Below the pieces are notes generated by a model. That model searched no databases. It was not told the DNA's origin and was given only the letters and a program-made list of their open reading frames with translations. Source: Coffea arabica (Eukaryota > Streptophyta > Magnoliopsida > Gentianales > Rubiaceae). From it: a stretch of DNA of 64,000 bases. Below are positions 35,078 to 46,632 of the stretch, in pieces (the first letter of the stretch is position 1; each line of letters starts with the position of its first letter). The position numbers and the translations under genes were made by a program. The stretch is from the NCBI RefSeq assembly GCF_036785885.1, contig NC_092320.1, positions 19,655,557 through 19,719,556 on the forward strand. Reading direction: 5' to 3'.

Positions 35078-38000
35078 TTGACGCGATACTGTTCATCGTA
35101 CACTGTTCACGCGGTACTGTTCATCGCGCATACTGTTCATCGCGCACTGTTCACGCGGTACTATTCACGCGCACTGTTCACGACGCACTGTTCATCGCGA
35201 ATTTTGATTGCTGTTTTGTTTGAAGTACTATTCGCTATGGTTGAAAGTTTTGCTAATGGGGTTACCACTGATCAAGTTGAATCAAGTTCTTCAGCACATG
35301 GGTCCCAGAAAACTGTTACTATATCCGAGGAAGATTATGTTAAATTCTTACAGTACCAAATTACAAATCACGCATCTCTTCCCTCTGCTTCTTTAGCACA
35401 AAAAGGTAATGACTCATGGATTATTGATTCCGGAGCTACTAATCATATGTCAGGTACCTCTAAAATTTTTTCTAATTTTCAAGAGTCTACTCCCTTTTCT
35501 CATGTTACTTTAGCTGATGGATCTACCACTAAAGTTAAAGGACTAGACACTGTAGAAATTAATCCATCACTTCCGCTGTCTTCTATTCTTTACGTATCCA
35601 ATTTGTCATTTAATCTAATGTCTGTTAGTAAGCTCACTAAATTTCTACAGTGTACAGTTACTTTTTCTCTTGATTCTGTTGTCATTCAGGATTTGAAAAC
35701 AAAGAGAACGATTGGTGGAGGGCATGAGCATAATGGTCTTTATTTTCTCAATTTCAATGGTCCGATAGCATGTCCTGCTACTGTTTCTCCTCTTGAAATT
35801 CACTGTCGTTTAGGTCATCCGTCTTTACAAAATTTGAAAAAGTTGGTTCCTACTTTGAATCAATTATCTTCGTTAGAATGTAAGTCTTGTCAGTTAGGAA
35901 AGCATCATCGTGTTTCTTTTGCTCCTAGAGTCAATAAACGGGTTTCTGAACCCTTTTTGTTAGTTCATTCTGATGTTTGGGATTCTAGTCGAGTCACTTC
36001 AAAGTTAGGTTTTAAATATTTTGTAGTTTTTGTTGATGATTTTTTCAGAGTTACATGGCTTTATTTAATGAAAGATCGTTCAGAATTATATTCTATTTTT
36101 TGTGCATTTGTTACAGAAATAAAGAATCAATTTGGTGTGCCTGTACGTATACTTCGCAATGATAATGCGAAAGAGTATTTTTTCACTCCTTTTAATACCT
36201 TTATGACTAAGTCTGGTATTATTCATCGGTCCTCTTATCCTCACACTCCACAACAGAATGGAGTTGCTGAAAGAAAAATTGGACATTTAATCGAAATTGC
36301 TCGAGCACTGTTGTTGCACATGAATGTACCCAAACAATTTTGGAGTGATGCAGTTCTAACTGCATGTTATTTAATTAATCGCATGCCATCTAATATTCTT
36401 GGAGGTCAATTACCTCACTCCATTTTTTTTCCTCATGAACCTGTGTTTAAATTGCCTCCTCATATTTTTGGATGTGTGTGTTCATCAGCTTGCTCCCGGG
36501 GTGGATAAATTAGATTCTCGTGCTATTAAGTGTATTTTCTTAGGTTATGCACGAGCGCAAAAAGGGTATAGATGTTACAATCCAGTTTTAAATCGATTTT
36601 TTACTTGTGCTGATGTTACTTTCTTTGAATCCACTCCGTATTTTATCAAACAAAGTATGTCTTGTGAATTAGACCAGTGTCCCTCTTTTTTCTCTCCTGT
36701 TTTACCAGTCCCTTCCCCTTTATTACTTGAGTTGTCTAGTCCACTAGATTCCATAGCTCGATTATCTCGTCCTCATTTTCAAGTTTACTCTCGTCGTTCC
36801 ATGGTTGAGAAAGTTCCTGATATGCCACGCACTTCACCAATTAACTCTCAATCTTCAAATTCATGTATGACGCCCTCCTCTGAGTTAGATCTTCCTATTG
36901 CTTTACGCAAAGGTAAGAGACATTGTACTTCCCATCCTATTTCTAATTTTATTTCTTATTCTCGTCTCTCTATGTCATATTCTTCTTTTGTTGCTTCTCT
37001 TGATTCTATCTCCATTCCTAAGTCTATTACATATGCTCTTAATCATCCTGATTGGAGATTAGCTATGCAAGAAGAGATGTCTGCTTTGGAACAAAATGGT
37101 ACTTGGGATCTTGTCCCTCGTCCTTCAGGTAAGCCTGTTGTTGGTTGTAAATGGGTGTACACTATAAAAGTGCAGCCTAATAGTTCTATTGATAGATTGA
37201 AGGCTCGGCTGGTAGCTAGAGGATTTACTCAGGTGTATGGAGTAGACTACTTAGAAACATTTTCTCCTGTTGCAAAGATTACCTCTGTTCGTCTTCTTAT
37301 CTCTTTGGTAGCAACTTATAATTGGCCATTGCATCAGTTAGATGTGAAAAATGCATTTCTGCATGGAGATTTGGAAGAAGAGGTATATATGGAACAACCT
37401 CCTGGATTTGTTGTTCAGGGGGAGAATCCGCGGTTGGTTTGTCGTTTGAAAAAATCCTTATATGGATTGAAACAGTCTCCGAGGGCTTGGTTTGGCCGGT
37501 TTAGTAGTGTTGTCATGGAGTTCGGTCTGACAAGATGTGGAGTAGATCACTCTGTATTTTATCGACATTCTAATGCTGGTAAAATTTTATTAGTTGTTTA
37601 TGTGGATGACATTGTGATTACAGGTGATGATGTTGTGGGGATCCAGAAACTTAAATCCAATCTGCAGGCAAACTTTCAGACAAAGGATTTAGGTCATCTA
37701 CAGTATTTTTTGGGTATTGAGGTAGTTCGGTCTAAATATGGATTTATTTATGTCAAAGAAAATATGTACTCGATATGTTGAGTGAGGTTGGGATGTTAGG
37801 TTGCCGACCTGTGGATACTCCTATGAATTCCAATGTGAAATTAGCAGGAGATCAAAGTGCATTATTTGATGATCCTAAGCAATATCGAAAATTTGTGGGT
37901 AAATTAAATTATCTCACTGTAACGAGACCTGACATTTCGTTTGCAGTGAGTGTTGTGAGTCAATTTCTTGATACCCCTCGTACTAGTCATTAGGATGTTG

Positions 38001-38554
38001 TTATACAGATTCTCAGGTATCTTAAGAGTGCTCCTGAAAAAGGGTTGCTGTATCAAAATCATGGACACACTGATATTGAAGGATGTAGTGATGCAGATTG
38101 GGCTGGTTCTGCTTCAGATCGAAGATCGACTACAGGATATTGTGTGTTTGTTGGTAGTAATTTAGTGTCGTGGAAGAGTAAGAAGCAAACAGTTGTATCC
38201 AGATCAAGTGCAGAATCTGAATACCGCGCTATGGCTCACACTGTGTGTGAGTTGGTTTGGTTGAAAAGCATGTTACTGGAACTTGGGTTTGAGCATAAAC
38301 AGCCTATGAATTTAGTGTGTCATAATCAGGCGGCTGTTCATATTGCGTCTAATCCAGTGTTTCATCAAAGGACAAAACATATTGAAGTTGATTGTCATTT
38401 CATTCGAGAGAAATTACTTGACGGGATCATCAAGACATCTCATGTACCGTCTGTAGATCAATTGGCTGATGTGTTTACCAAGAGTTTAGGGGGCTCTAGG
38501 GTGAAATACATTTGTAACAAGTTGGGTGCTTATGATATATATGCTCCAACTTGA
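35078..38554 (+). pseudogene. copia pol polyprotein, frameshifted, gag lacking
   Basis: A frame from 35078 runs through a repeat-coded leader, a short gag remnant (ISEEDYVKFLQ), the protease signature WIIDSGATNHM (D at residue 117), the integrase HHCC region (HCRLGHPS ... CKSCQLGKHH), and integrase acidic residues in HSDVW, RNDNAKEY and NGVAERK, ending at 36508. A frameshift near 36480 passes to a frame with the reverse transcriptase (KARLVARGFTQ, LDVKNAFLHGDL, catalytic YVDD). A second frameshift near 37770 and a TAG at 37991 precede RNase H (DADWAG ... SAESEYRA) ending at 38554. The best internal Met for the gag remnant is MVESFANG near 35237. The element cannot encode its own capsid, so it would need help from another copy. 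Confidence 0.93.
35087..35201 (+). repeat. minisatellite in the copia leader
   Basis: Repeated units built on ACTGTTCATCGCG and ACTGTTCACGCGGT alternate about eight times between the primer-binding site and the gag remnant. Confidence 0.85.
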
Positions 38555-38561
38555 GGGGGAG
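38551..38561 (+). other. polypurine tract
   Basis: TTGAGGGGGAG sits directly before the 3' LTR, the expected start of plus-strand DNA synthesis. Confidence 0.9.
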
Positions 38562-38708
38562 TGTTAAGAGAATATAAGTATTCTTGTAGATAATAAATTA
38601 GTAAGGGTATTCTTGTAAATAATTTGTTAGGTTTGTACTCCTATAAATACTAGTTGGTCACTCATAATACAGTGACTAGATGTTTTCCTCCCAAAATACC
38701 TGTTAACA
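38562..38708 (+). repeat. 3' LTR of the copia element
   Basis: 147 bp, same ends as the 5' LTR, five transitions different. Confidence 0.97.
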
Positions 38709-38949
38709 CAGACGTTTTACTGCTTATTTGTTGACTAATTTAAAAAGTTGCTGATTTACTAACCAAAAGAGAATATGCAAAGATTTTTCTAAGAGCTATT
38801 TATCAATAAAAATACAGAGTTCTTAATGATAAACTGCAACAGAGATGTGGACATTTCTCTAAACGACTGTTTATAACCAAAAAGGCAAGCCTGCCTGACA
38901 AGTAAATTTTTCTGTAGCTAAGAATATAGCGAAGCATTTTCACCTGGAA

Positions 38950-39381
38950 TGCACTGCATCTTCATCACTCAAGCCTCCTCCTTTTACACCTTCCCAAGGC
39001 ACCATGATATAATCATTGTGCTGCCCCAATAACAGTTGGCCATTTTTCTCCTCAAAGCCAAGCTACCAGGGTGCCATCTCGACTCCAAAACAAACTTCTT
39101 GCCCCAAAATCCCCAGCTTAACCATCATCCTGCAACTTCCACCTTTTAAAGGTAAACCAGCCAACGCAAACATAAGATTCAACAACTCTAGTTGGCCACC
39201 CCTGCCTTGCTCCTTGACAAAATACAGAACAGCACAAGCTCCGCCTATGCATATTGCCAACCACATCTTCTCCCAATCTGAGTACACAGCTAAACCCCAT
39301 GCAACTGATAATGTCTCCTCCAATGCAATCTAACAACCAGCACCATGCCAATATCCCATCCCTATATCTTAGCATAAGCAT
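38950..39381 (-). pseudogene. unidentified gene fragment
   Basis: The minus strand has two overlapping open frames that read more like protein than noise. One at 39063..39323 contains ETLSVAWGLAVYSDWEKMW. A second at about 38945..39065 contains NGQLLLGQHNDYIMVPWEG and then SDEDAVHS, closing on a possible donor TCCAG|GTGAAA. They could be one exon with a frameshift. I do not recognise the family. Confidence 0.3.
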
Positions 39382-42363
39382 GGTATTGCAACTTAAATGA
39401 ATTTCTTTGTGAATACATGGTGTTGCAATATGAATGAGTGTAAAGCAACTGTTATGTGTGCACTTATGTTTCTTCTATTGCTTTATGACATTTTACTTGT
39501 AAGATGGGCTGCATCAGCTTTCAATAGAAAAGGATTTATGTGAGACAAAAAAAATCCAAGAGGAAGGAAACCCAGGTCTAAGATGTCCAGAGCAGTTACT
39601 ATAACTACGCAATACCATACCTAAAGAACCAACGTTGGAAGTTCCAGATTACCAGCTGTTCAAGCTCGTGCATGAACAATAAATCTAGTGGTGAGACAAC
39701 CCTATACTGCCTTGGAGAAGCTGACTGTTGGTTTTGCTTGATTTTCCCGAGTGTATAAGACAATAAATTCGCTATCCAGTGGTTACTGATTAGGGGCATC
39801 TTTGGAAGAATGATCAATTGTTATCTTATCTAGGCTATCTTTTCAGTCTGGAAAATCATAAAAATGACTGATAACACCAGATTGAAAAATGGAGGAAATG
39901 ATTCACTTGAAAGACCAGAGGGTAATGTGAGCATGGAACACAGTTGAAGGGGGGACTTTTAGGAAGTTACCCCTTCTGTTTGTATGCGCTTTTGATCTGT
40001 CAAATTTCATGATAAGGTGGCTAATGCACCAATTTTTTTACCAACTTAAAGGTTTTTGGCCTTTTAATTTGTTTAATTTACGTCCAGTTCGTATATATAT
40101 ATATATATGGCATCAATAAAATGCATTTTACAATATGGTGAGGAACAATTAGAAAAAAAAAAAAAAAAAAGCTAGAGAAAAAAGGAAATTTAGAGCAGAT
40201 CTCAAACAGAGTAGCCATGGACAAAGACCGGAGTCTTGCAAAGAAGAGTTGCAGTGGCTACACTCAGTGCAGCCAGATGAACGTGTTGGTGAGATTTTGG
40301 GTTTCATAATGATGTTAGTGAGGTGTTATACAATGCATATTCAGCCATGTTTTTTTTATAAGAAGTCATATATTCCAAAAGCTTTGGGAGCTAAAAGGGA
40401 AAAATACGATAAATCTAACAGACATGACACTTAATTGAAGTAAAATTTACAAAAATTTCTTGGTTGTACATGAGCAATGAGTAATGAAAAGCAAAGATGC
40501 GTATAGGAGTAACTTGGAGGCCAATATTGACTCAAAACATTCATAGATTGAAAAACGTAAACAGGAAAAGGTAAGAGAACTAACCTGGAAATCTCAACTT
40601 CCAAAGGTAAAAATTCACAGCTCATTTCATTTCAGCCAACTCAAAAGATTTCAAGTATCAGGGATGCAATCATACCAAGGACCTTTAGCTTTTACCACAT
40701 TAGGGCAAAGGAAAAGGACAACGATCTGAATGCAAGCTTTCAAAGAACTAATTTAATTTCATTATTGATGACAAATAAACAATTTTTCACATAATAGCTG
40801 ATGTCAGGAGAAGTGAGGAAGAGTAAGCTAAATAAAAAACAATCAACGAAGTTTACGAACATATTAAAGAATTTCTAAAAATTGGAATGCCTCATAGATT
40901 ATGAAAATATTCAAGAATTACTATGCATGTCAAACAAGGATTAAGTACCTAAAAAAAGGCATCAAGAGGCAAATGATACAGAAAAAAGACAGGCCAAGAA
41001 CAAAATTTGGCAACCAACATCTGTAAAAAGTGCTTGAAGCAAACCAGCCAACATATGTGAGAAGGCCTTCACTATAAGTTGGTAAGTTTGACACCATGCA
41101 ACAGACAACAAAGAAAAATTTTACTCATTGTCTACCTAATCATGACACAAGGATGAAGGAATAAAGAATGGGGCAGCACCAACAGCAGCCTGCTTTGCTC
41201 ATTAAGCTTTTGATGAAAGCACAGTCACTGGTCAAATTTTGAGAAAAGGGGAATAAGATTCATGTAAATGCTGTATGCCATGCCCAAGTGTAGGTATAGC
41301 CTAGCTTGTTTAAACTCCTCACAGAACAGAAAAGTTGAAACTTGAGAAGTAAAGCATATATGCAACAGGATAGAATGTAGAACAGACAGACAGTAATGAC
41401 AACATTCTGCATCAGTGGTAATTGATTTGCGTTATGTTCCATGCACAATTTGACATTCATTGACCCAAAAGGATATTAGACTTACAAATATGTGAAACCT
41501 GTAAAAGATGTTGAACAAAAGCACGTCTTTGGTAAAGAGAATAAAGCCAAAAAAGAAATGCAAGGAGTTTACCTTCTTGCGCAAGGTATTCAACTCTATG
41601 TGTGTGGAAAATGAATCTAACCATTTACAGGCTCTTAACAATGGCCAATTAGAAGAAAAAATCAAAATCTTAAACTACACCATAGTCCAATTATTCCTCA
41701 AAAGATTTCCAGGCAAACCTCTGAGAACCGAGAAACTTTGCCTTCAGAAACTCACGCATTCTTGCTTCTGCCAGTGCTGTCAGCTTGGTAAATCTTTCAA
41801 CCAGTAGATGTTTTAATATATACTCAACAAATTTATTACTGCAGATCAAAATTGTAAGCAATCTGTACCAAGATTTGTGCATCCCTTGGTGAGAATGAGG
41901 ATGAAATTTGACCTTTCAAATTGCATTGTGGTATTCTGATGTTTGTTATGACTTGGAGGATATAGGAGTTAAAGTGACTCATATCCTGTGAAATTCATTT
42001 AACAGCTCAGTCTAAACCAAATGTCATTTGAAATTGCAGCATGATACCAATGCTCATTTGCTTGCTAATTTCTCCAACTAAACTCATTCCGCATGTCAGA
42101 GAACATTTTCAAGCAACATTAACCTTCTCAATAAACCAAAAAAGAGAGAAAAGAGAAGCGAACAAGGTTGTGTCTTTATTTAATAAATAACACAGTTCAC
42201 AGAGGCAATGAACAAGAATACGCAACAGCTAAACAATATAGACAGCTAAAAAAGAACAATTCTAGAACAAATCCTCCAATGACAGATATACATACAATTC
42301 ATTAGCAGGACAATTGTCTAAATGACCTCATAACAAACAGGCAACATCGGCCATATGTAGCAT
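39382..42363. other. intergenic stretch with relics
   Basis: Contains NRPE5-copy exon 2 (40575..40735, listed above), a short (AT)n at 40095-40110 and a poly-A run at 40154-40170. A minus-strand frame at 41691..41882 (VERFTKLTALAEARMREFL) could be an exon; I do not recognise it. The last 200 bases are probably the 3' UTR of the glutaredoxin-like gene. Confidence 0.4.
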
Positions 42364-43575
42364 TCAGGGACAGCAGCTGGGGCACCTAACCAACCCGTTC
42401 TCATTACAATCAAAACACCTTCTCAATTTTCCTTCCTCCTCTTCAAAGATCTTCCGACTTCCATTACAAGTTGAACACGGTACAAATCTTGCATCTCCAC
42501 AGCTCTCGCAGACAAAACGAGAATCCTTCACCGGAATACCATCCAAAAGTACAGCCAGTTCCCCTTCCTCATGAAGTTCCTTAATTTCCTCTGCTCCACC
42601 AATGTACATTCCCTTAATAAACACTTGGGGCAAGGTCACTGTCTTCCCTCCCAGCAGACTTTGCAACTCCTTCCTATACGAAGAATCCATTGACATATCT
42701 CTTTCATCAACACACACTCTAAACCCCCTAAAAATCATTCTAACAGTGCAGCATTCTTCATAAGTCTTCCTAATCCCTCTCAAACTAGTATAGTACAACA
42801 CAACCCTATCCTCAGCTCCTGACAAATAAATATCACTCCTTTTGGAACAGAATGAAGTACTATTAGGTGACCCAATAGGCTGAATCTTTCCAGATTTCAA
42901 CCACTCTTTTGCTTCTTTTCCCCCAAATTGTTTACTCAATAACGCTTTTCGATAACTCGAAACCACATTGGGGTCTAACTTAGCCAGCAAAGACTCCTCA
43001 GACAAATGCTGCCACAATGGCTTGGAATCCGAATGCTCAACAAACTCATAACTCCTTTCCAACTCATTTGCATCAAAATCTTTCGTCATAGACCCCAAAT
43101 CAAAAGTCTTAGACTTGCTACACAGAATGGGCTTTTTAGGGGATTCACCAGGAGGATCAACCACATCAAAATCTAACTCGTCGAGGCCTTCCATGAGCTC
43201 CCAAGTGTTGATAACCGAGTCAGGGGATAAAGGGTCGCCAGAATCATTTACATTTGGAGGTTTAACAATCTGGGCAGTCACCGTCGAATTCACAAAATCT
43301 TCAGCATCAAAATTAGGCTTTGGAGGGTCAACGAGGACTAGAGAACCATAGGTGGTTGATGTGAGAGAAACCAAATGGTTAGTATCCCCTTTGCAAAGAG
43401 GAAGATGGTGGACCAATGGGGTGGGAAGGGAGAGAGTTCTTGAAACCGGGGTTGAAGAAGAGAAATTAGAATGAGGTGATTGAGAAAGTGAGGAAGATGA
43501 AAAATTTGAGGACTGACTTTGCTGAGGCTGATCTCTTGAGATAAAAGCTTGGGGAATAGAAGCAGAACAGCCCAT
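42364..43575 (-). CDS. glutaredoxin-like protein with C-terminal CxxC zinc-type region
   Basis: A single exon of 403 residues. The frame is open from 43602, but the Met at 43575 is the better start because it gives MGCSAS, a consensus for N-myristoylation at Gly2 with a palmitoylatable Cys3, as in known plant members. A serine-rich low-complexity N-terminal half is followed by the glutaredoxin fold (about residues 255-345): VVLYYTSLRGIRKTYEEC, FRGFRVCVDERDMSMD, LPQVFIKGMYIGGAEEI. The usual CPYC/CGFS active site is replaced by SLRG, so it lacks the catalytic CxxC and is unlikely to be a standard reductase. The C-terminus has four CxxC pairs (CESC, CSTC, CFDC, CPSC), probably a zinc or iron-sulphur binding unit. 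The plant family is the At5g39865-like glutaredoxin group; the molecular role is not firmly known. The N-terminal lipid signal suggests membrane attachment. The frame is intact. Confidence 0.93.
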   Translation of the reverse strand: MGCSASIPQAFISRDQPQQSQSSNFSSSSLSQSPHSNFSSSTPVSRTLSLPTPLVHHLPLCKGDTNHLVSLTSTTYGSLVLVDPPKPNFDAEDFVNSTVTAQIVKPPNVNDSGDPLSPDSVINTWELMEGLDELDFDVVDPPGESPKKPILCSKSKTFDLGSMTKDFDANELERSYEFVEHSDSKPLWQHLSEESLLAKLDPNVVSSYRKALLSKQFGGKEAKEWLKSGKIQPIGSPNSTSFCSKRSDIYLSGAEDRVVLYYTSLRGIRKTYEECCTVRMIFRGFRVCVDERDMSMDSSYRKELQSLLGGKTVTLPQVFIKGMYIGGAEEIKELHEEGELAVLLDGIPVKDSRFVCESCGDARFVPCSTCNGSRKIFEEEEGKLRRCFDCNENGLVRCPSCCP

Positions 43576-44664
43576 ATTTTTCAAAGCTTGCTTGCCAATC
43601 AAATAGGGATAGGATTTTTCAGTTTGAAATCAAAGAATTAATAGAGATGGAGACAATAAAATTTGGCCTGTTTTACAAGTATACAAAAAGTAACAAAAGC
43701 AGTATCTTTCGGTGCTTCTTCCTCTCTGCCTATAGTGCTGCTCCAGTGCTACCAGACAACACAATTATTGCTTTTCTCTCTCCTACTTTTTGGGGTTTTG
43801 ACGTAATTTTCTGTGGATAAAAGGTGGATTGAGAGATTTTCAGATGTGGGTTTTGGACGGGTATAGGTGGGTGAGGGGAGATTGTCAAGAATCGAAAGGA
43901 CGAAATGGAGACCAGTGGGGAAGATGATGGAAAGAAGCAAAAGAAATTAATGCACTGTAGACCGTGGAGGAATGAAATCAGGAAAACGCGGTTTGGACTT
44001 TGGATTAGGGTCTGCGCCGGTTACATTTGTTGCTTTTCTCATCTTCCTTCTTCAAGTTGCCAGTTTCATTGTGCTACGCAATTACTCCTCCTTTTCTTAA
44101 TTAACATTTTTTGGTTTGAAATAATTATGTGACTAAAAGATATGGTAAATAAGTAGTAAAATCAAATTATGTTTGAATATCTCTAATTTGTTTTTAACTT
44201 TGTTTGAATAGAGGCAAACCCGTGTGAGAAAAATGAGATGAAGGAAAAAAAAAAAAATTTTGGCAGTACACGGTTGGTTACCAAGGAAAAGAAGTTTAAG
44301 AGGAAGTGCAGGAAAACTTTCTAATTTTCTAGCTAAACAAACATATACTATAAAAGAAAAAATAACTTACTTTTTTTGTTCCTTTTCTCACAGTTTTCTA
44401 TGAACACATTTTCCTATCACCTTTTTACCTCACATATATCAAATCGTTATATTAATTTTTCTACAAAAAAATCTAGAAAAATGCAACCCAAACGAATTCT
44501 TAGTTTGCTCTCAAAATGATCTCCTTTTCTAAACCATTTACCCATCTAATGTTCTATTCAGAAGAAAATTTCTATGCTCTTAATTTACTCATTTGTTGGA
44601 ATAGTTAAGAAGCTACAAATTATTGGCTCCGAACTTGTTCAATCATCATGATTCACCAACAACG
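43576..44664. other. glutaredoxin gene promoter side and intergenic
   Basis: Includes the 5' UTR and promoter of the minus-strand glutaredoxin gene. A plus-strand frame at 43905..44132 has no family signal. No TATA box is obvious. Confidence 0.4.
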
Positions 44665-44667
44665 CGT

Positions 44668-44669
44668 GG

Positions 44670-44714
<45 letters not shown>
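44668..44714. repeat. (AT)n microsatellite
   Basis: About 23 uninterrupted AT units. Confidence 0.95.
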
Positions 44715-44717
<3 letters not shown>

Positions 44718-46244
44718 TTGTTTAGTCTTTAGTATAGACACTTTCGACGGAATTGAAATAGCGACGGTTGTCAAGTCAACCATTCTTAAATAATAGTGTG
44801 TAATATTATTATTTGTATAAACTATAATCCCTTTTTAAATATTTATACATCTTTATAAAAAAAAGTATAATATTTTATTATTGTTCATACGACTCTCGTG
44901 CATAATAATTGTATCTATGTTGTGAAATTTTACGAGAATTATATCGTTTAAGGACGGTTGACCTGCCTTGAGCCTCACTTTTGACACAAATTAAAAGCTT
45001 TTCTGCTTGCACCCAAGTGACCACTGTCATACCCTGGACTTGCTGGGGAAGTTGAAGAGCCAAGTGGAGGCCCCAAGGATCCCAAGAAGACTTGACGAAG
45101 ACAGCTTACTAAATGAGTTGCTGCTTGGTAGTTTTGAGAAAGTAACGTCTGCTTTAAGATCTTGTTTTTTTTGTTCAAGCATTCATTTCTTCAATCTTCA
45201 AACTCCATTTTTTAAACCATGAACTCATGAGACTTTGGAAATATACATTAAGGAAAAGGAAATAAAGAAATGTTACGAAAGGCATATTCTAACCAGATTT
45301 CGTTAGCTGTTTTTTCAATTCAACTCATGTGTGATAATATGTTCTTGCAGAATCTCTTTGGAATATTTTAAAGCTAAATCTCATGAAGTATTAGAAGTGA
45401 AAAACATTATTGTATATATCCAAGGCAAAATTTATATTAATTTTTCCTATCAACCTTTTAAAAAGCAAGGGATCACCTTAGATTATTGTAACGAGCACCA
45501 AGCCTTTTGTTACAATATTCAGGATAGACTTGCGAATGAACTTCTCATCATAATTCATAACTAATTTGCAAGGAAAAATTACATTTTATATAAAAAAGAA
45601 ATAGCTTGAAACATTGTTGTAAAAGCACCCCGATAATTTGGCGTAGGGTGCTCTCCTTCCTAAGTTTGGACACTCCACAAACTCCACCAAAAGTGTTTGG
45701 ATAGCTAAATTTTTTCAAATAATGCTCTGTTTGTATCATAAATACATTTTCAAATTCATCTTTTTTATATTCTCAACTATTTTTTTGTTTTGCATACATC
45801 ACATCACAAAAAATGCTGTAAAGGAGGAAACAGCAAATCCTTCGTGGCATCCTTAGTGATAAATAATAGGAACGAGAAAGAGATGAAGAGGGTTTTTTGG
45901 GCAAGAGAGACAACACATTGAAAGAAAGAAAGGAGGAAAGGCATTCTTCTGAGTTCTGATGTCTCTCTTTCCCGAGCCCAGCGCCTCACCAAATCTGAAA
46001 GCAAAAAAAAATTAATAAATGGCAGAAGATAGATGAGTAACGTGCACGCCACCGGAGAATCTTGGCAAATCTTGCCTCTTTGTCTATTTGGTTGATTTTA
46101 TAAAAAAACACGCGCGCACACATATTTTTTGACGAACACTCTCCAGCCAATAATGATTGGCCACATCAGCAAAACAACAATCCGTTTTGAGCCATGGCAT
46201 TCGCCCTTTTATATGTATGTTATAAAAAGGAAAAAAAAAACTTA
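44715..46244. other. intergenic stretch
   Basis: No gene seen. Short frames on both strands show no family motif. Confidence 0.4.
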
Positions 46245-46307
46245 AGGCTGCCGTGCTTTGTAACCATGGCATGCCTGGTTGTTGTCAAGAACAAAGCACG
46301 GCAGCCT
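46245..46307. repeat. 17-bp perfect inverted repeat (hairpin)
   Basis: AGGCTGCCGTGCTTTGT (46245-46261) is followed after 29 bases by its exact inverse (46291-46307). The motif GCCGTGCTT appears again at 46371. It could be the core of a small MITE or a short hairpin RNA; the sequence alone does not decide. Confidence 0.85.
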
Positions 46308-46537
46308 GGTTGTTGCAATTCTTGGACAACTATTGGCCATTTAAAAAAAAAAGGTGTGAGACACCTGCCGTGCTTAGTCAGCAAGGTAGGTATAATTTGA
46401 GAACATACATTTGTCAGAATAATAATTTACTGATTTTTTTAGCTATAATTTAAAGAATTAGCCGGGTTTATATGTGCAAATAATTAGCAATGTGTAATAT
46501 TTTTCTTATTGTAGTATACAGTATGATCACATGCAAG

Positions 46538-46597
46538 ACCTAACTCATGCGTGCAGGTACGAGGAGAATTGTAGGTACATGTGCGCATGAGTTAGGT
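46538..46597. repeat. 23-bp inverted repeat (hairpin)
   Basis: ACCTAACTCATGCGTGCAGG... (46538-46560) faces its near-perfect inverse at 46575-46597 across a 14-base loop. The outer 14 pairs are perfect. Confidence 0.85.
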
Positions 46598-46632
46598 GTC
46601 AATAAAGTTCCTCTTCATTTGCCTAGCTAGCA

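Larger units (their letters stand above)
34880..38708 (+). mobile_element. Ty1/copia LTR retrotransposon with gag deletion
   Basis: Two 147-bp LTRs (34880..35026 and 38562..38708) begin TGTTAAGAGAATATAAG and end ACCTGTTAACA. The target duplication is CAGAC (34875-34879 and 38709-38713). A primer-binding site TGGTATCAGAGC follows the 5' LTR directly and a polypurine tract GAGGGGGAG precedes the 3' LTR. The LTRs differ at 5 of 147 positions, all transitions, so the insertion is fairly recent. The order protease, integrase, reverse transcriptase, RNase H defines copia. The internal region is only about 3.5 kb because nearly all of gag is missing. Confidence 0.97.
33838..40735 (-). pseudogene. 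decayed second copy of NRPE5, split by a copia element
   Basis: Three stretches resemble the exons of the intact NRPE5 gene in the same order and strand: exon 4 near 33838..33892 (CTGCTCCTTTTGGAGTTGAT...TCGAGCCATTGCAT), exon 3 near 34547..34640 (ending AAGCAAGTCAATAATCT, with an internal deletion), and exon 2 near 40575..40735 (translating as IVVLFLCPNVVK and, after a deletion, NFLPLEVEI-like). Intron sequence is also shared: 40200-40262 resembles 27070-27130. The retrotransposon at 34880..38708 sits between copies of exons 3 and 2. Exon 1 was not found. Frames are broken throughout, so this is a dead segmental duplicate. Confidence 0.75.

Noticed and set aside
41691-41882. Minus-strand frame with VERFTKLTALAEARM
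   Set aside because: It looks somewhat protein-like and could be an exon, but no partner exon or family was found.
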